Below are positions 8,228 to 16,366 of a stretch of DNA of 21,358 nt, piece after piece. Where the stretch lies: assembly GCA_014860845.1 (NCBI GenBank), contig JACZIY010000736.1, positions 1 to 21,358 on the forward strand, written 5' to 3'. The translations under genes and the position numbers were made by a program. Numbering within the stretch: the first letter of the stretch is position 1; every line of letters starts with the position of its first letter. The stretch comes from Anaerolineaceae bacterium (GTDB lineage Bacteria; Chloroflexota; Anaerolineae; Anaerolineales; Anaerolineaceae). The notes beneath the pieces were generated by a model, which searched no databases, was not told the origin of the DNA, and saw nothing but the letters and a program-made list of their open reading frames with translations.

Positions 8228-8802
8228 ACGATTTCTCCTTCTTCTTGTTGAATAAAAAGGACTCCAACCAAAGCGATACCTAATGTAATAATAACCAGAA
8301 ATCCTGCCACTAAAACTGATTGTTCTACGCCAGCATAAAGAACCTCAAAGCCGGAGAAAGCTGTTAATAGTCCAAATATAATTCGTACCGGTCTGATGGA
8401 CATCCCAATTTGCAAAATGCCCATAATGATAAGGAGCACACCTCCCCATAACAGCGAATCAGGTATTGGTAATTTTATTTTTAAACTTTGCATTATGGAA
8501 AAACTAAAAATCCAGATAATAATGACGATTACAAATTTAAATCTTTGTTCTACTTTATTGTCTTCAACCAATAATGCGGAATCTTCCTTTACTGCTGAAC
8601 CAAGAATCGCACCAGCCATCCAACCTGCAATTAATTTTACAACTGCCAATCCTGTTGACCAAACTTGCAGCACCATCCAGAAGACTGACACATAAATGAC
8701 AGCCATTGCAAGGATATTCCAACGCCATTTTTTATTAATGAACAGGATCAAGGATGACAGCCCTGCTAAAAGAACCGGGAGAATATCGATCAGGGAGCTC
8801 AT
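8224..8802 (-). CDS. Small integral membrane protein between two complex I-like subunits
   Basis: A 192-residue hydrophobic protein with about six or seven predicted membrane segments (roughly residues 5-21, 30-47, 51-70, 88-105, 115-133, 140-158, 162-184). No soluble domain is visible. The last third (GLLTAFSGFEVLYAGVEQSV at 144-163 followed by a hydrophobic helix) is loosely reminiscent of NuoK or HyfE, with acidic residues E153 and E160 near a membrane face. This resemblance is weak. It starts 1 base after the stop of the 530-residue gene and overlaps the 465-residue gene by 4 bases, so the three proteins are probably made together and may form one complex. Function not recognised. Confidence 0.75.
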   Translation of the reverse strand: MSSLIDILPVLLAGLSSLILFINKKWRWNILAMAVIYVSVFWMVLQVWSTGLAVVKLIAGWMAGAILGSAVKEDSALLVEDNKVEQRFKFVIVIIIWIFSFSIMQSLKIKLPIPDSLLWGGVLLIIMGILQIGMSIRPVRIIFGLLTAFSGFEVLYAGVEQSVLVAGFLVIITLGIALVGVLFIQQEEGEIV

Positions 8803-8803
8803 A

Positions 8804-10396
8804 CTAAGATAGATCTCCGGAGGTTATCAGAGTAATCAGCATGATTAGAAAAACAATGACCCAGACAATACCACCTTGACCTTCAAGGATATTCGTAAAC
8901 ACGTTGACAATACGTTGGAACATGCCCAGGAAAGACCAAATTTGATTATAAACCCAACGAAAACTTAATAATCTTATAATGAAATTTCCGATCGGTTTCA
9001 GAATTCTTTGTAAAAAATCTGAATACTCTGATTCTCTCAAAAATTTTCGAATCAAAAAATAAAGGATCAATGGCAAGAGAAAAGCTGCAATACTTGCATA
9101 CAATATCCCTGAAAGGTACCACCTAAGGTCACTGATAAGGAAGATTAACCAATGTGATAGGATCAAAATGAATAACCCCAATGGATATGTCAACCAAGTC
9201 CATTTTTCTTTTTGAGTTAATAATGTGTCAGTAATGGTTGCATGTCGAAGATAACCCAGAATGATGATGGAGACTGAAAAAATCATTAATAAATTACGGA
9301 ATAATTCACCGGAAATAATAATTCCTTGCCAACCGATCGCCGATGGCGTGAAAGGTAAACCAGATAAACCAACAATCGCGAGTAAAGGGATAACAGTTAA
9401 TTTTCTGCTTCTGGTTGAATACAAAAATAAAACTGACCCACATAAAATTAATGCTAAAGACCAGACCAGAGTAGCAAATTGGTTACCATTAATGGAGGAA
9501 TAGATTGCCAGGCCAGCCATTGTCACAATCCAATAAGGGCGTCCCTCCAATTCAGACGACGATCCATACCACATAATTGCACCAAACAATATACCCACGA
9601 CCGTCAAAGTAAGAAAAATGCCCTGTACTCTTTCATCAAAGATTCCTATAGGCAACCGCAATAGAACAATCATTGATGTTGCGACACTTACCATTCTTAT
9701 AGAATTACCCAGACCTCGTCGAATGGGTGAACCACTCACAAAGGGTAAGTTGAATGGAATAACCCCCAATCGTAAACCAACAGCAATTAAAATGATAAAA
9801 CCTATGGAATTTGCATCCTGACCAATCTTCAGCGGGTTTCCCTGTTCGTAACTGATTAATAAACCAAGAATAAAAATAAACAAGCCGAGAACTTTTACAG
9901 CGGAAGATACAACTATTTCATTAATTTTTTGTTCAGAAGTTACATTCCGAATAAGTATGATAAATTCAATCACATCGACTAATGCCCAAACTAAAAGAAT
10001 TGCAATAATGCTATTGGGTAATACCGCCAGAAATCCAACTGAATAGACAAGAAATAAACCTGACCAAATATCTGAGGATGGAATTTCATCTAGGCGAGAC
10101 GAATCTGTAATGATCACAGCCGTCTGCACAGCACATAAAGCAAGCAATAAAGGCCATGATACCGAATCTAATTGAAGGATGATATCCCTTTGAGAGATTT
10201 CACCAATTGGAAACCACTCAGTGAATTTGATTTGTAAAGGGTAAAGCCATTTTAAACCTAAAATAATCCCCCAATTGGTGAGAGACAAAATTGCCGCAAT
10301 AAGCCATACTCGACCGATATTTGCTTTAATTCTGGATAGAACCAAGATGAGTAATGCAGCAAATAGATTTAAACCAACAGGTATAAGAGTTATCAT
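8804..10396 (-). CDS. Complex I-like antiporter membrane subunit (NuoM/NuoL-like), highly divergent
   Basis: A 530-residue protein with about 14 membrane segments, about the size of NuoM (about 500). Layout matches the family by eye: a helix 5 acidic residue in WALVDVIEFIIL (E144), a helix 7 motif GLRLGVIPFNLPFV at 207-220 that parallels the canonical K-xxxx-PFH-x-W, and LSGLPFTPSAIGW at 344-356 that parallels the helix 12 motif. Key residues differ: helix 7 lysine is R209, the following His is N216, the helix 8 His/Lys region is not conserved, and the helix 12 lysine position is W356. A C-terminal extension after residue 440 adds an amphipathic stretch and a last membrane helix. It lies 9 bases after the dihydropyrimidinase gene. 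Ion transport is a family-based guess. Confidence 0.75.
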   Translation of the reverse strand: MITLIPVGLNLFAALLILVLSRIKANIGRVWLIAAILSLTNWGIILGLKWLYPLQIKFTEWFPIGEISQRDIILQLDSVSWPLLLALCAVQTAVIITDSSRLDEIPSSDIWSGLFLVYSVGFLAVLPNSIIAILLVWALVDVIEFIILIRNVTSEQKINEIVVSSAVKVLGLFIFILGLLISYEQGNPLKIGQDANSIGFIILIAVGLRLGVIPFNLPFVSGSPIRRGLGNSIRMVSVATSMIVLLRLPIGIFDERVQGIFLTLTVVGILFGAIMWYGSSSELEGRPYWIVTMAGLAIYSSINGNQFATLVWSLALILCGSVLFLYSTRSRKLTVIPLLAIVGLSGLPFTPSAIGWQGIIISGELFRNLLMIFSVSIIILGYLRHATITDTLLTQKEKWTWLTYPLGLFILILSHWLIFLISDLRWYLSGILYASIAAFLLPLILYFLIRKFLRESEYSDFLQRILKPIGNFIIRLLSFRWVYNQIWSFLGMFQRIVNVFTNILEGQGGIVWVIVFLIMLITLITSGDLS

Positions 10397-10405
10397 ATAT
10401 TCAAA

Positions 10406-11827
10406 TTAAATAATTGAAGAAAATGGTTTACGCCGGATGAATTTTCCGCTTCCTGCTTTTCCTGACCAATCTTTACCATCAACCAGACAATTTCCTCTTA
10501 AGAAAACTTTTTCAGGAAATCCTTCTAATTCCCATTCCTCATAGAGATTGTAATCTGTGCGCTGGTGAGACCGTTCGCGTCCGTATATTAATTTCATCTT
10601 CGGATCCCAAATCACGATATCTGCGTCACTCCCAGGTTGAATTACTCCTTTTTGAGGGTATAGACCAAAAATTTTGGCTGGATTGGTGGATGTTAGAGCC
10701 ACAAATTGATGGGGAGTGATTCTGCCCTTTGCAACGCCTTCCGTCCAGAATATGGGTAATCGATCACCTACACCAGGTAAACCGTTTGGAATTTTGGTAA
10801 AGTCATCTTTCCCCAATTCCTTGCCTGGTATCTGAACTTCCTTTCCCTCATAAAGGATAGGTTTTGTTCCATCGTAGAAAAATGAGCAATGGTCTGTCCC
10901 CAAAACCTGGATCGTCCCATCTATAATTCCTTGCCACACCCGTTGATTATCCTCTTCATAACGCATGGGAGGTGAACAGATCCATTTAGCGCCATCCGGC
11001 TGCTTGAGATTTTCGACCGTAAAAAATAGATACTGAGGGCAAGTTTCTCCCATAACCGGGATACCTAAATCTCTTCCATACGCCAACTGATCAACCTCTC
11101 CTCCAGCGTTCATATGTACGATATACAATGGCGCATCTGTATGGGCAGATAGGGAAATACCTCTGACAACCGCTTCCACTGCCCCCCATGCTGGCCTTGT
11201 ATAAGCATGCCATTCAGGCGTAGTATGTCCGGCTGCTAGAGCTTCCTGAACAAGAATTTCAATGATATCTCCATTTTCTGCATGTAGCATGGTCAAAAAC
11301 CCATGTTCTTTTGCTATGCGCATTACTTTAAAAATATCAGCATCCTGCAACCGTAAAGTGGAGTTGTAAGCAGTAAATACTTTTAATGAGGTAATCCCTA
11401 AGTCAATTAATGAAGGAATCTGTTCAGCAACCTCTGAGTTGAATATGGAAATATTCATATGAAAGCCATAATCAATCGCTGCTTTCGGTTCAGATTTTTT
11501 TAACCAATCTGAAATATCTTTTTTCAGATCATTTCCAGTTTGAGGAACAAAATCGAGAACTGTAGTTGTTCCACCAAACGCAGCTGCCTTATGTCCTGTG
11601 TAGTGATCGTCTGAAGAAACAGTATTAAACATGGGAAGATCAAAATGAGTGTGAACATCTATTCCACCCGGAAGAATCAATTTCTCTTGAGCATCTACGA
11701 TTTGATCAACACCCGATAATGATAAATTTATTCCGATTTGCACAATTTTTTCACCATCAATCAGGATATCTGCTTTGCATTCATCCGATGCAGAAATAAT
11801 TGTTCCACCCCGTATAATCGTTTTCAT
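10406..11827 (-). CDS. Dihydropyrimidinase (D-hydantoinase family)
   Basis: A 473-residue cyclic amidohydrolase, full length for the family. Metal-site residues are all visible: H59 and H61 in GIDVHTHFD, the carbamylated lysine K149 in SLKVFTAYNS, H182 in LHAENGD, H238 in YIVHMNAGG and D312 in LGTDHCSFF. It opens the ring of 5,6-dihydrouracil or dihydrothymine, and usually hydantoins, in reductive pyrimidine breakdown in the cytosol. Allantoinase and dihydroorotase belong to the same superfamily, but the SLKVFTAY and GTDHC motifs favour dihydropyrimidinase. Dihydropyrimidine dehydrogenase and beta-ureidopropionase are not in the window. It is the second gene of a unit whose remaining genes are membrane proteins, an unexpected pairing. 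Confidence 0.9.
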   Translation of the reverse strand: MKTIIRGGTIISASDECKADILIDGEKIVQIGINLSLSGVDQIVDAQEKLILPGGIDVHTHFDLPMFNTVSSDDHYTGHKAAAFGGTTTVLDFVPQTGNDLKKDISDWLKKSEPKAAIDYGFHMNISIFNSEVAEQIPSLIDLGITSLKVFTAYNSTLRLQDADIFKVMRIAKEHGFLTMLHAENGDIIEILVQEALAAGHTTPEWHAYTRPAWGAVEAVVRGISLSAHTDAPLYIVHMNAGGEVDQLAYGRDLGIPVMGETCPQYLFFTVENLKQPDGAKWICSPPMRYEEDNQRVWQGIIDGTIQVLGTDHCSFFYDGTKPILYEGKEVQIPGKELGKDDFTKIPNGLPGVGDRLPIFWTEGVAKGRITPHQFVALTSTNPAKIFGLYPQKGVIQPGSDADIVIWDPKMKLIYGRERSHQRTDYNLYEEWELEGFPEKVFLRGNCLVDGKDWSGKAGSGKFIRRKPFSSII

Positions 11828-11857
11828 TTCTTCCTCATCTTTTCTTCAATTATAAAT

Positions 11858-12424
11858 TTAATTATCTTCTTTGATTTTATCCCATTCCAAAAGTATCTTC
11901 AAAAAATCAATTTCAAATGTTTCAAAATTTTCTTCAGATTGATTATATTCCCCAATCTTTTCAGCTCTTTCCTTCAGAGATTTCCATAAGATTTCCCTCT
12001 CCTCACCTTCCACCACCAGATCACGCACTGAAGATGCTTTTTTCAGCAAAAATCCAGTGGTATAGAAAAACGTGATTCTACGCCACCGATCCGCATGGAT
12101 GGGTTTGTCAAGAAGGATTAAATCTCCAATTTGAATCTTGAAATACTCTTCATTTGCCCGTGGATGATCTAGTTGGTCTCGAAACAATTGTGAGCGGGTC
12201 GTCAATTCATGTCCTTTAACCGGGGAAATGTACTTAATCTGCCATCGATTTTGTTCGTCAAATGCTGCAGTCTGGTAAAAAGCCAGATAATCTACACCAA
12301 TGACTTTGGGTGCACTTTTAACCGGGATCCGATACCATCCCAGTAAACGGGCTAACTCAAGGTCTTTAGGATTTGGCACGATAGCTACGAGAACAAGATC
12401 TGTGTCGGCTGGATAAGAATTCAT
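11858..12424 (-). CDS. Conserved protein of unknown function, possibly nucleic-acid related
   Basis: A 188-residue soluble protein with no signal peptide or membrane segment. Distinct blocks look conserved rather than random: ARLLGWYRIP at 25-34, DYLAFYQTAAF at 45-55, PVKGHELTTR at 68-77, DHPRANEEYFKIQIG at 86-100 and RWRRITFFYTT at 113-123. The final 60 residues are charged and probably helical. I do not recognise a named family. The compact mix of beta strands and aromatic or basic residues could suit a PUA-like RNA-binding fold, but this is speculation. It is the first gene of the unit with dihydropyrimidinase (30 bases downstream). The ATG follows an AGGA site. Confidence 0.8.
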   Translation of the reverse strand: MNSYPADTDLVLVAIVPNPKDLELARLLGWYRIPVKSAPKVIGVDYLAFYQTAAFDEQNRWQIKYISPVKGHELTTRSQLFRDQLDHPRANEEYFKIQIGDLILLDKPIHADRWRRITFFYTTGFLLKKASSVRDLVVEGEEREILWKSLKERAEKIGEYNQSEENFETFEIDFLKILLEWDKIKEDN

Positions 12425-12448
12425 TTATGTCCTGTTTACTAAGTTCAT

Positions 12449-12487
12449 TTTATAAAAAGGGTTCTATGAATTTGCGCCATAGAACCC
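12449..12487 (-). terminator. Rho-independent terminator after the PLP-enzyme gene
   Basis: A 10-bp perfect stem (GGGTTCTATG at 12487-12478 pairing with 12468-12459) closes a 9-base loop. On the minus strand it is followed by TTTTTATAAAA. It lies 23 bases after the stop at 12511 and separates the thrC unit from the dihydropyrimidinase unit. Confidence 0.9.
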
Positions 12488-12510
12488 CGTTTATAGAAAT
12501 TTATTGATTT

Positions 12511-13989
12511 CTAATTGTATTGTTTCAACAAATCAACACGATCATTGAATTCGGAAATATATTCATCAATTTCTTCTAATTGAGATTGGAATCCAGTCCA
12601 ATAATCTTTGTCGTACCATTGGTCCATAATTTCATTGTATGTCTTACCTTGTTGTTCAACCCAGGTGTAATATTTGAGATTGTGAACTCGTTTCCGATCC
12701 TGATAAGTTAATTCCAATAAGTTATCAGTTGATTCTCCCATGAGTGCGGATGCATATACTTCAGCAGCATTGTGACTGGTAAAATCTCCAAATTGTTGTT
12801 GATACTCGCCTAATCTCGAGTCGTACAATTCAACCGAATCAGTTAAGACTGCAAGCACAATATCATCTTCTGTCAGTTCATAGTATTTAGCAAATTTGAT
12901 AGCGGTCAACATGTTTGCAATTCCTGAATGACCGAATAATTTCAGGTTCTGGATGATTTGTTCAGGTACGCCTTTCTTGGCTAAATATTGCTTTCCTTCA
13001 GGCTCATTAAATAAACGTACAATTTTTACCACTGAATTATCATCTATGGCTGTCACCATGTCGGTGTTCTTTACATTATGAATCCATGGAACATGTTTAT
13101 CACCAATACCTTCGATCCGGTGGGCACCAAAACCATTATTCAATAATGTCGGGCATTGTAATGCTTCGGATGCAACAATTTTCGAAGTAGGGAATAATTG
13201 TTTCAAATAATCTCCAACACCTATGGTACCTGCAGATCCTGTGGTCGCACAGAATCCGGCAAAATTACTATTGGGTTTCATTTCCGCTTTAAGAATTTCT
13301 TCCAAGGCATGGCCGGTGACACTATAATGCCACAAATAGTTACCAAACTCTTCGAATTGGTTGAAGATGACCAGAGGTTCCCCAGATTGTCTGAGTTCCC
13401 AGCATTTATCAAATATTTCTTTAACATTCGATTCGCTTCCAGGGGTAGCGATCACTTGAGTGGCTACATTCTTTAACCAATCAAATCTTTCCTGGCTCAT
13501 CTCTTCTGGTAGGATTGCAATCGAATCACAAGCTAATAGCTTGGAGTCATATGCGCCACCACGACAATAATTTCCAGTGGATGGCCAAACAGCTTTATGG
13601 ACAGTCGGATCGAATTGACCGGTTACCAACCTGGGAACCAGACAACCATAAGCGGCGCCTACTTTGTGGGCACCGGTTGGGAACCATTTTCCAACCAATA
13701 CTATAATTCGCGCTTTAACACCGGTGAGGGATGATGGTAATTCCATGTAATTAACCCCACCAAATTTTCCACCAAAATCTTTCGGCTCATTCTTCCAGGT
13801 GATGCGGAAAAGATTTCTCGGATGAATATCCCATAATCCGATATTCGCCAATTCCTCTTTAATTTTGCCTGGAACTGAAGCTGGATTTCGTTGTTGTGCA
13901 AGAGTTGGGAGAATGATGTTTCTTTCTCGTGCCCGTTGAACTGAGCGATTTCTTGCTTCTTCGTTTATTGAAAAATCTATTTTTGCCAT
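12511..13989 (-). CDS. Fold-type II PLP-dependent enzyme of uncertain substrate (cysteine synthase / TrpB superfamily)
   Basis: A 492-residue protein with a tryptophan synthase beta-like active site. The PLP Schiff-base lysine is K109 in PTGAHKVGAAYG, a phosphate- or substrate-binding STGN is at 137-140, and a glycine-rich TTGSAGTIGVG cofactor phosphate loop at 249-259. It is longer than cysteine synthase (about 310) or TrpB (about 400), with an extra N-terminal segment of about 60 residues and a C-terminal helical region of about 100. TrpA, TrpC and other tryptophan genes are absent. The reaction is probably a beta-replacement or beta-elimination on an amino acid; the substrate is unknown. 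The gene begins 9 bases after the glycosyltransferase gene and ends at a strong terminator, as the last member of the thrC unit. Confidence 0.85.
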   Translation of the reverse strand: MAKIDFSINEEARNRSVQRARERNIILPTLAQQRNPASVPGKIKEELANIGLWDIHPRNLFRITWKNEPKDFGGKFGGVNYMELPSSLTGVKARIIVLVGKWFPTGAHKVGAAYGCLVPRLVTGQFDPTVHKAVWPSTGNYCRGGAYDSKLLACDSIAILPEEMSQERFDWLKNVATQVIATPGSESNVKEIFDKCWELRQSGEPLVIFNQFEEFGNYLWHYSVTGHALEEILKAEMKPNSNFAGFCATTGSAGTIGVGDYLKQLFPTSKIVASEALQCPTLLNNGFGAHRIEGIGDKHVPWIHNVKNTDMVTAIDDNSVVKIVRLFNEPEGKQYLAKKGVPEQIIQNLKLFGHSGIANMLTAIKFAKYYELTEDDIVLAVLTDSVELYDSRLGEYQQQFGDFTSHNAAEVYASALMGESTDNLLELTYQDRKRVHNLKYYTWVEQQGKTYNEIMDQWYDKDYWTGFQSQLEEIDEYISEFNDRVDLLKQYN

Positions 13990-13998
13990 ATTAGCTTC

Positions 13999-14952
13999 CT
14001 ATTCCTTTGAATTTTTGTTATCAGTAGGTGCTTCACTAACAATATAAAGTGGTCGCCCTTTAACCTCATCATATATTCGTCCAATATATTCACCTAATAT
14101 CCCTAAGGAAATTAATTGGACACCCCCCAAAAACAAGACGGCAATTAAAGTTGTAGCCTGACCTGTAAACTGTTGTGATCCAAGAATTCTCATCAAAATA
14201 ACAACCGGAATTGCTATCAGACTGATGCCAGCTGAGATGAACCCCATATAAGTAGCAATTTGCAATGGAACATATGAAAAACCTGTAATGGCAGTTAATG
14301 CCAATTTCATCATTTTCTTGAAAGGATATTTCGTTTCGCCAGCAAGACGAGCTGCGCGTTTATAAGTCACTCCTACTTGTTTGAACCCAACCCAGGCTGA
14401 CATTCCTCGCAAGAAGCGATGATGTTCGCGCATTGAATTCATCACCGTGACAACTTTTCGATCCATTAATCGAAAATCACCAGTATCCAGGGGGATTTTG
14501 ACGTCTGTGATTCTAAAAATCAGGCGGTAAAACACGGAGGCAGTGACTTTCTTAAAGAATGTTTCCCCTTCCCGATCTGATCTGACTGCGTAAACAACTT
14601 CATAACCTTCTTGCCATTTCTCAATCATCTGAAGAATTACCTCAGGTGGATCCTGTAAATCGGCGTCAATAATGACGACAGCCTGCCCGCGACTAAAATC
14701 CAAACCAGCTGTAACTGCAATCTGATGTCCAAAATTTCTGGCAAATATTACGGGTCTGATACGCTCATCATGAGTAGCAATTTCCCGAATCACATCGGTA
14801 GAACCATCTGTTGATCCATCATCCACGAGAATCAATTCCCAGGATTGTCCAGACTTATCCATTACTTCTGTGATTCGATCGTAAAGAATGGGCAAATTTT
14901 CTAATTCATTGTATATGGGGGCAATAATTGTAAAAACTGGTAAATTATCCAC
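13999..14952 (-). CDS. Family 2 glycosyltransferase with two C-terminal membrane helices (polyprenyl-phosphate type)
   Basis: A 317-residue protein. The N-terminal GT-A domain has VDDGSTDGS at 43-51, DADLQDPPE at 96-104 (metal-binding DxD-like) and [10 protein letters not shown] at 156-165. Two membrane segments follow at about 228-252 and 266-290, then a short charged tail. This matches the DPM1/GtrB/ArnC-like group that moves a sugar from a nucleotide donor to a polyprenyl phosphate at the cytoplasmic membrane. The sugar cannot be read from the sequence. The gene starts 2 bases after the threonine synthase stop, so it is tightly coupled to it, although no biochemical link is obvious. Confidence 0.92.
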   Translation of the reverse strand: MDNLPVFTIIAPIYNELENLPILYDRITEVMDKSGQSWELILVDDGSTDGSTDVIREIATHDERIRPVIFARNFGHQIAVTAGLDFSRGQAVVIIDADLQDPPEVILQMIEKWQEGYEVVYAVRSDREGETFFKKVTASVFYRLIFRITDVKIPLDTGDFRLMDRKVVTVMNSMREHHRFLRGMSAWVGFKQVGVTYKRAARLAGETKYPFKKMMKLALTAITGFSYVPLQIATYMGFISAGISLIAIPVVILMRILGSQQFTGQATTLIAVLFLGGVQLISLGILGEYIGRIYDEVKGRPLYIVSEAPTDNKNSKE

Positions 14953-14954
14953 GG

Positions 14955-16211
14955 TTATTCTCTGTTATCTTGAAGATATTTTTTCAAGGATTGCATCGTT
15001 GGTTCTATTACAGGTGCTTCCTTAACTGCCATCATCGCAGCTTTTATATCCTTAAGCCCAGACCCTGTATTAATAACCAAAACTGGATCATGCGGTTTGA
15101 TCATACCTGATTCAATTGCTGTCACCAAGCCTGCATACGCAGTTGCACCAGCAGGTTCAGAAAAAATCCCAACTTTACCAAGCTCAGATATTGCATTTAA
15201 AATCTGTTGGTCACTCACGAGAAGATAAGAACCTTTCGTTTGTGATGCTGCTCTTACCGCTCTGATCCCATCTCGAGGTAAATCCACAGAAATACTGTCG
15301 GCTATAGTATCCGCTTTAACCGGAATGATTTCTTCTGATTTTCGATTAAATGCATTGGCAATTGCTGCCGAGCCTTCCGATTGCACACCAAAGATCCTTG
15401 GCATATGGTCTAACCAACCTAATGAAATTAAATCTTTAAATCCTTTGTGAATTCCAGAAATAATATTTCCATCCCCCACGCTGACAAATATTGATAGTGG
15501 TCGGTCGACCATGGATTTCTTGACAATAATTTCTTCCCAAATTTCAAATGCGGCAGTCTTTTTACCCTCTAAAGTAAATGGGTTAAACCCTGTATTTCGA
15601 CAATACCAACCAAATTCATTTGCTGCCTCAACCGATAAATCAAACGCAGAATCATAATTTCCATCGACCAGGATCACTTCTGCACGATAAACGAGTAATT
15701 GAGCAATTTTTGCGGGTGGAGCAGTTCTTGGCGCAAATATTATGGCTTTTTGTTCAACAGCAGCAGCTAAACCCGCCAGAGCAGCCCCTGCATTCCCTGT
15801 TGAAGCAGTCACTACAACTTCTGACCCAATCTCTTTTGCTCTGGCGATCACCACGGCACTGGCGCGATCCTTAAGTGAAGCGGTAGGGTTTTTTCCCTCA
15901 TCTTTAATCCATAAATTCTTGATGTTTAACTCTCTCATTAACTGATTTGGAGAGTAAATTGGTGTTCCACCAGTCATTCGAAATGGGGTTCCCTCAAATC
16001 CAGGATCAGAAACCGGCAATAAAGGTAAATACCGCCAGAGATAATTTTCTTCCCTGGATGTAATATCACTAGCTTCGTATTTTCTCTTAATAAAGGCGAA
16101 ATCCAGGGTAATATCCAGATTACCACCATCTTTTGGACAGGTATAAAATTCTTGTGTACAAGCATATTCTGTTCCACAAATGGAACAAGAGTAACCGAGG
16201 AATTTGTTCAT
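14955..16211 (-). CDS. thrC: Threonine synthase
   Basis: PLP-dependent fold-type II enzyme, 418 residues from the chosen start. It converts O-phosphohomoserine to threonine in the cytosol. A small N-terminal zinc-ribbon-like cluster (C9, C12, C18, C25) is typical of this threonine synthase subgroup. The PLP lysine is K114 in [13 protein letters not shown] is at 137-140, and the C-terminal GSGLKD motif at 383-388. A GTG start 24 bases upstream (16235) would add 8 residues. The ATG at 16211 is preferred because AGGA lies 5 bases ahead of it, while the GTG lacks a good site. The thrA and thrB genes are not adjacent. It heads a unit with a glycosyltransferase and a second fold-type II PLP enzyme. 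Confidence 0.92.
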   Translation of the reverse strand: MNKFLGYSCSICGTEYACTQEFYTCPKDGGNLDITLDFAFIKRKYEASDITSREENYLWRYLPLLPVSDPGFEGTPFRMTGGTPIYSPNQLMRELNIKNLWIKDEGKNPTASLKDRASAVVIARAKEIGSEVVVTASTGNAGAALAGLAAAVEQKAIIFAPRTAPPAKIAQLLVYRAEVILVDGNYDSAFDLSVEAANEFGWYCRNTGFNPFTLEGKKTAAFEIWEEIIVKKSMVDRPLSIFVSVGDGNIISGIHKGFKDLISLGWLDHMPRIFGVQSEGSAAIANAFNRKSEEIIPVKADTIADSISVDLPRDGIRAVRAASQTKGSYLLVSDQQILNAISELGKVGIFSEPAGATAYAGLVTAIESGMIKPHDPVLVINTGSGLKDIKAAMMAVKEAPVIEPTMQSLKKYLQDNRE

Positions 16212-16258
16212 TATTTTCCTGAATTCAAATGACACGAATTTTTTCTACGAATAGTTCT

Positions 16259-16264
16259 ATTATA
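16259..16264 (-). promoter_or_regulatory. Possible -10 element for the thrC unit
   Basis: A perfect TATAAT on the minus strand lies about 48 bases before the thrC ATG. No convincing -35 hexamer is found at 16-18 bases, and the region is AT-rich, so a chance match is possible. Confidence 0.35.
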
Positions 16265-16290
16265 TCTTGATTGCATAATTAAGGCTTAAT

Positions 16291-16310
16291 TTGTCTAAGT
16301 TGTCTGACAA
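16291..16310. promoter_or_regulatory. Palindrome with a flanking repeat, possible operator upstream of thrC
   Basis: TTGTCTGACAA (16300-16310) is an inverted repeat with 5-base arms and a single central base. A second half-site, TTGTCT, occurs 9 bases before it (16291-16296). The pair lies about 30-50 bases upstream of the possible -10 of thrC, where a repressor or activator could sit. No known regulator is matched. Confidence 0.3.
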
Positions 16311-16366
16311 TAAAAAAGTTCTTCATCCACAGAATTCTTATGTTAACACCTGGTGACATCTAAAAG

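Noticed and set aside
7815..8255. 146-residue plus-strand open frame opposite the 465-residue membrane protein
   Set aside because: Antisense shadow rich in Lys, Asn and Ile; no start signal.
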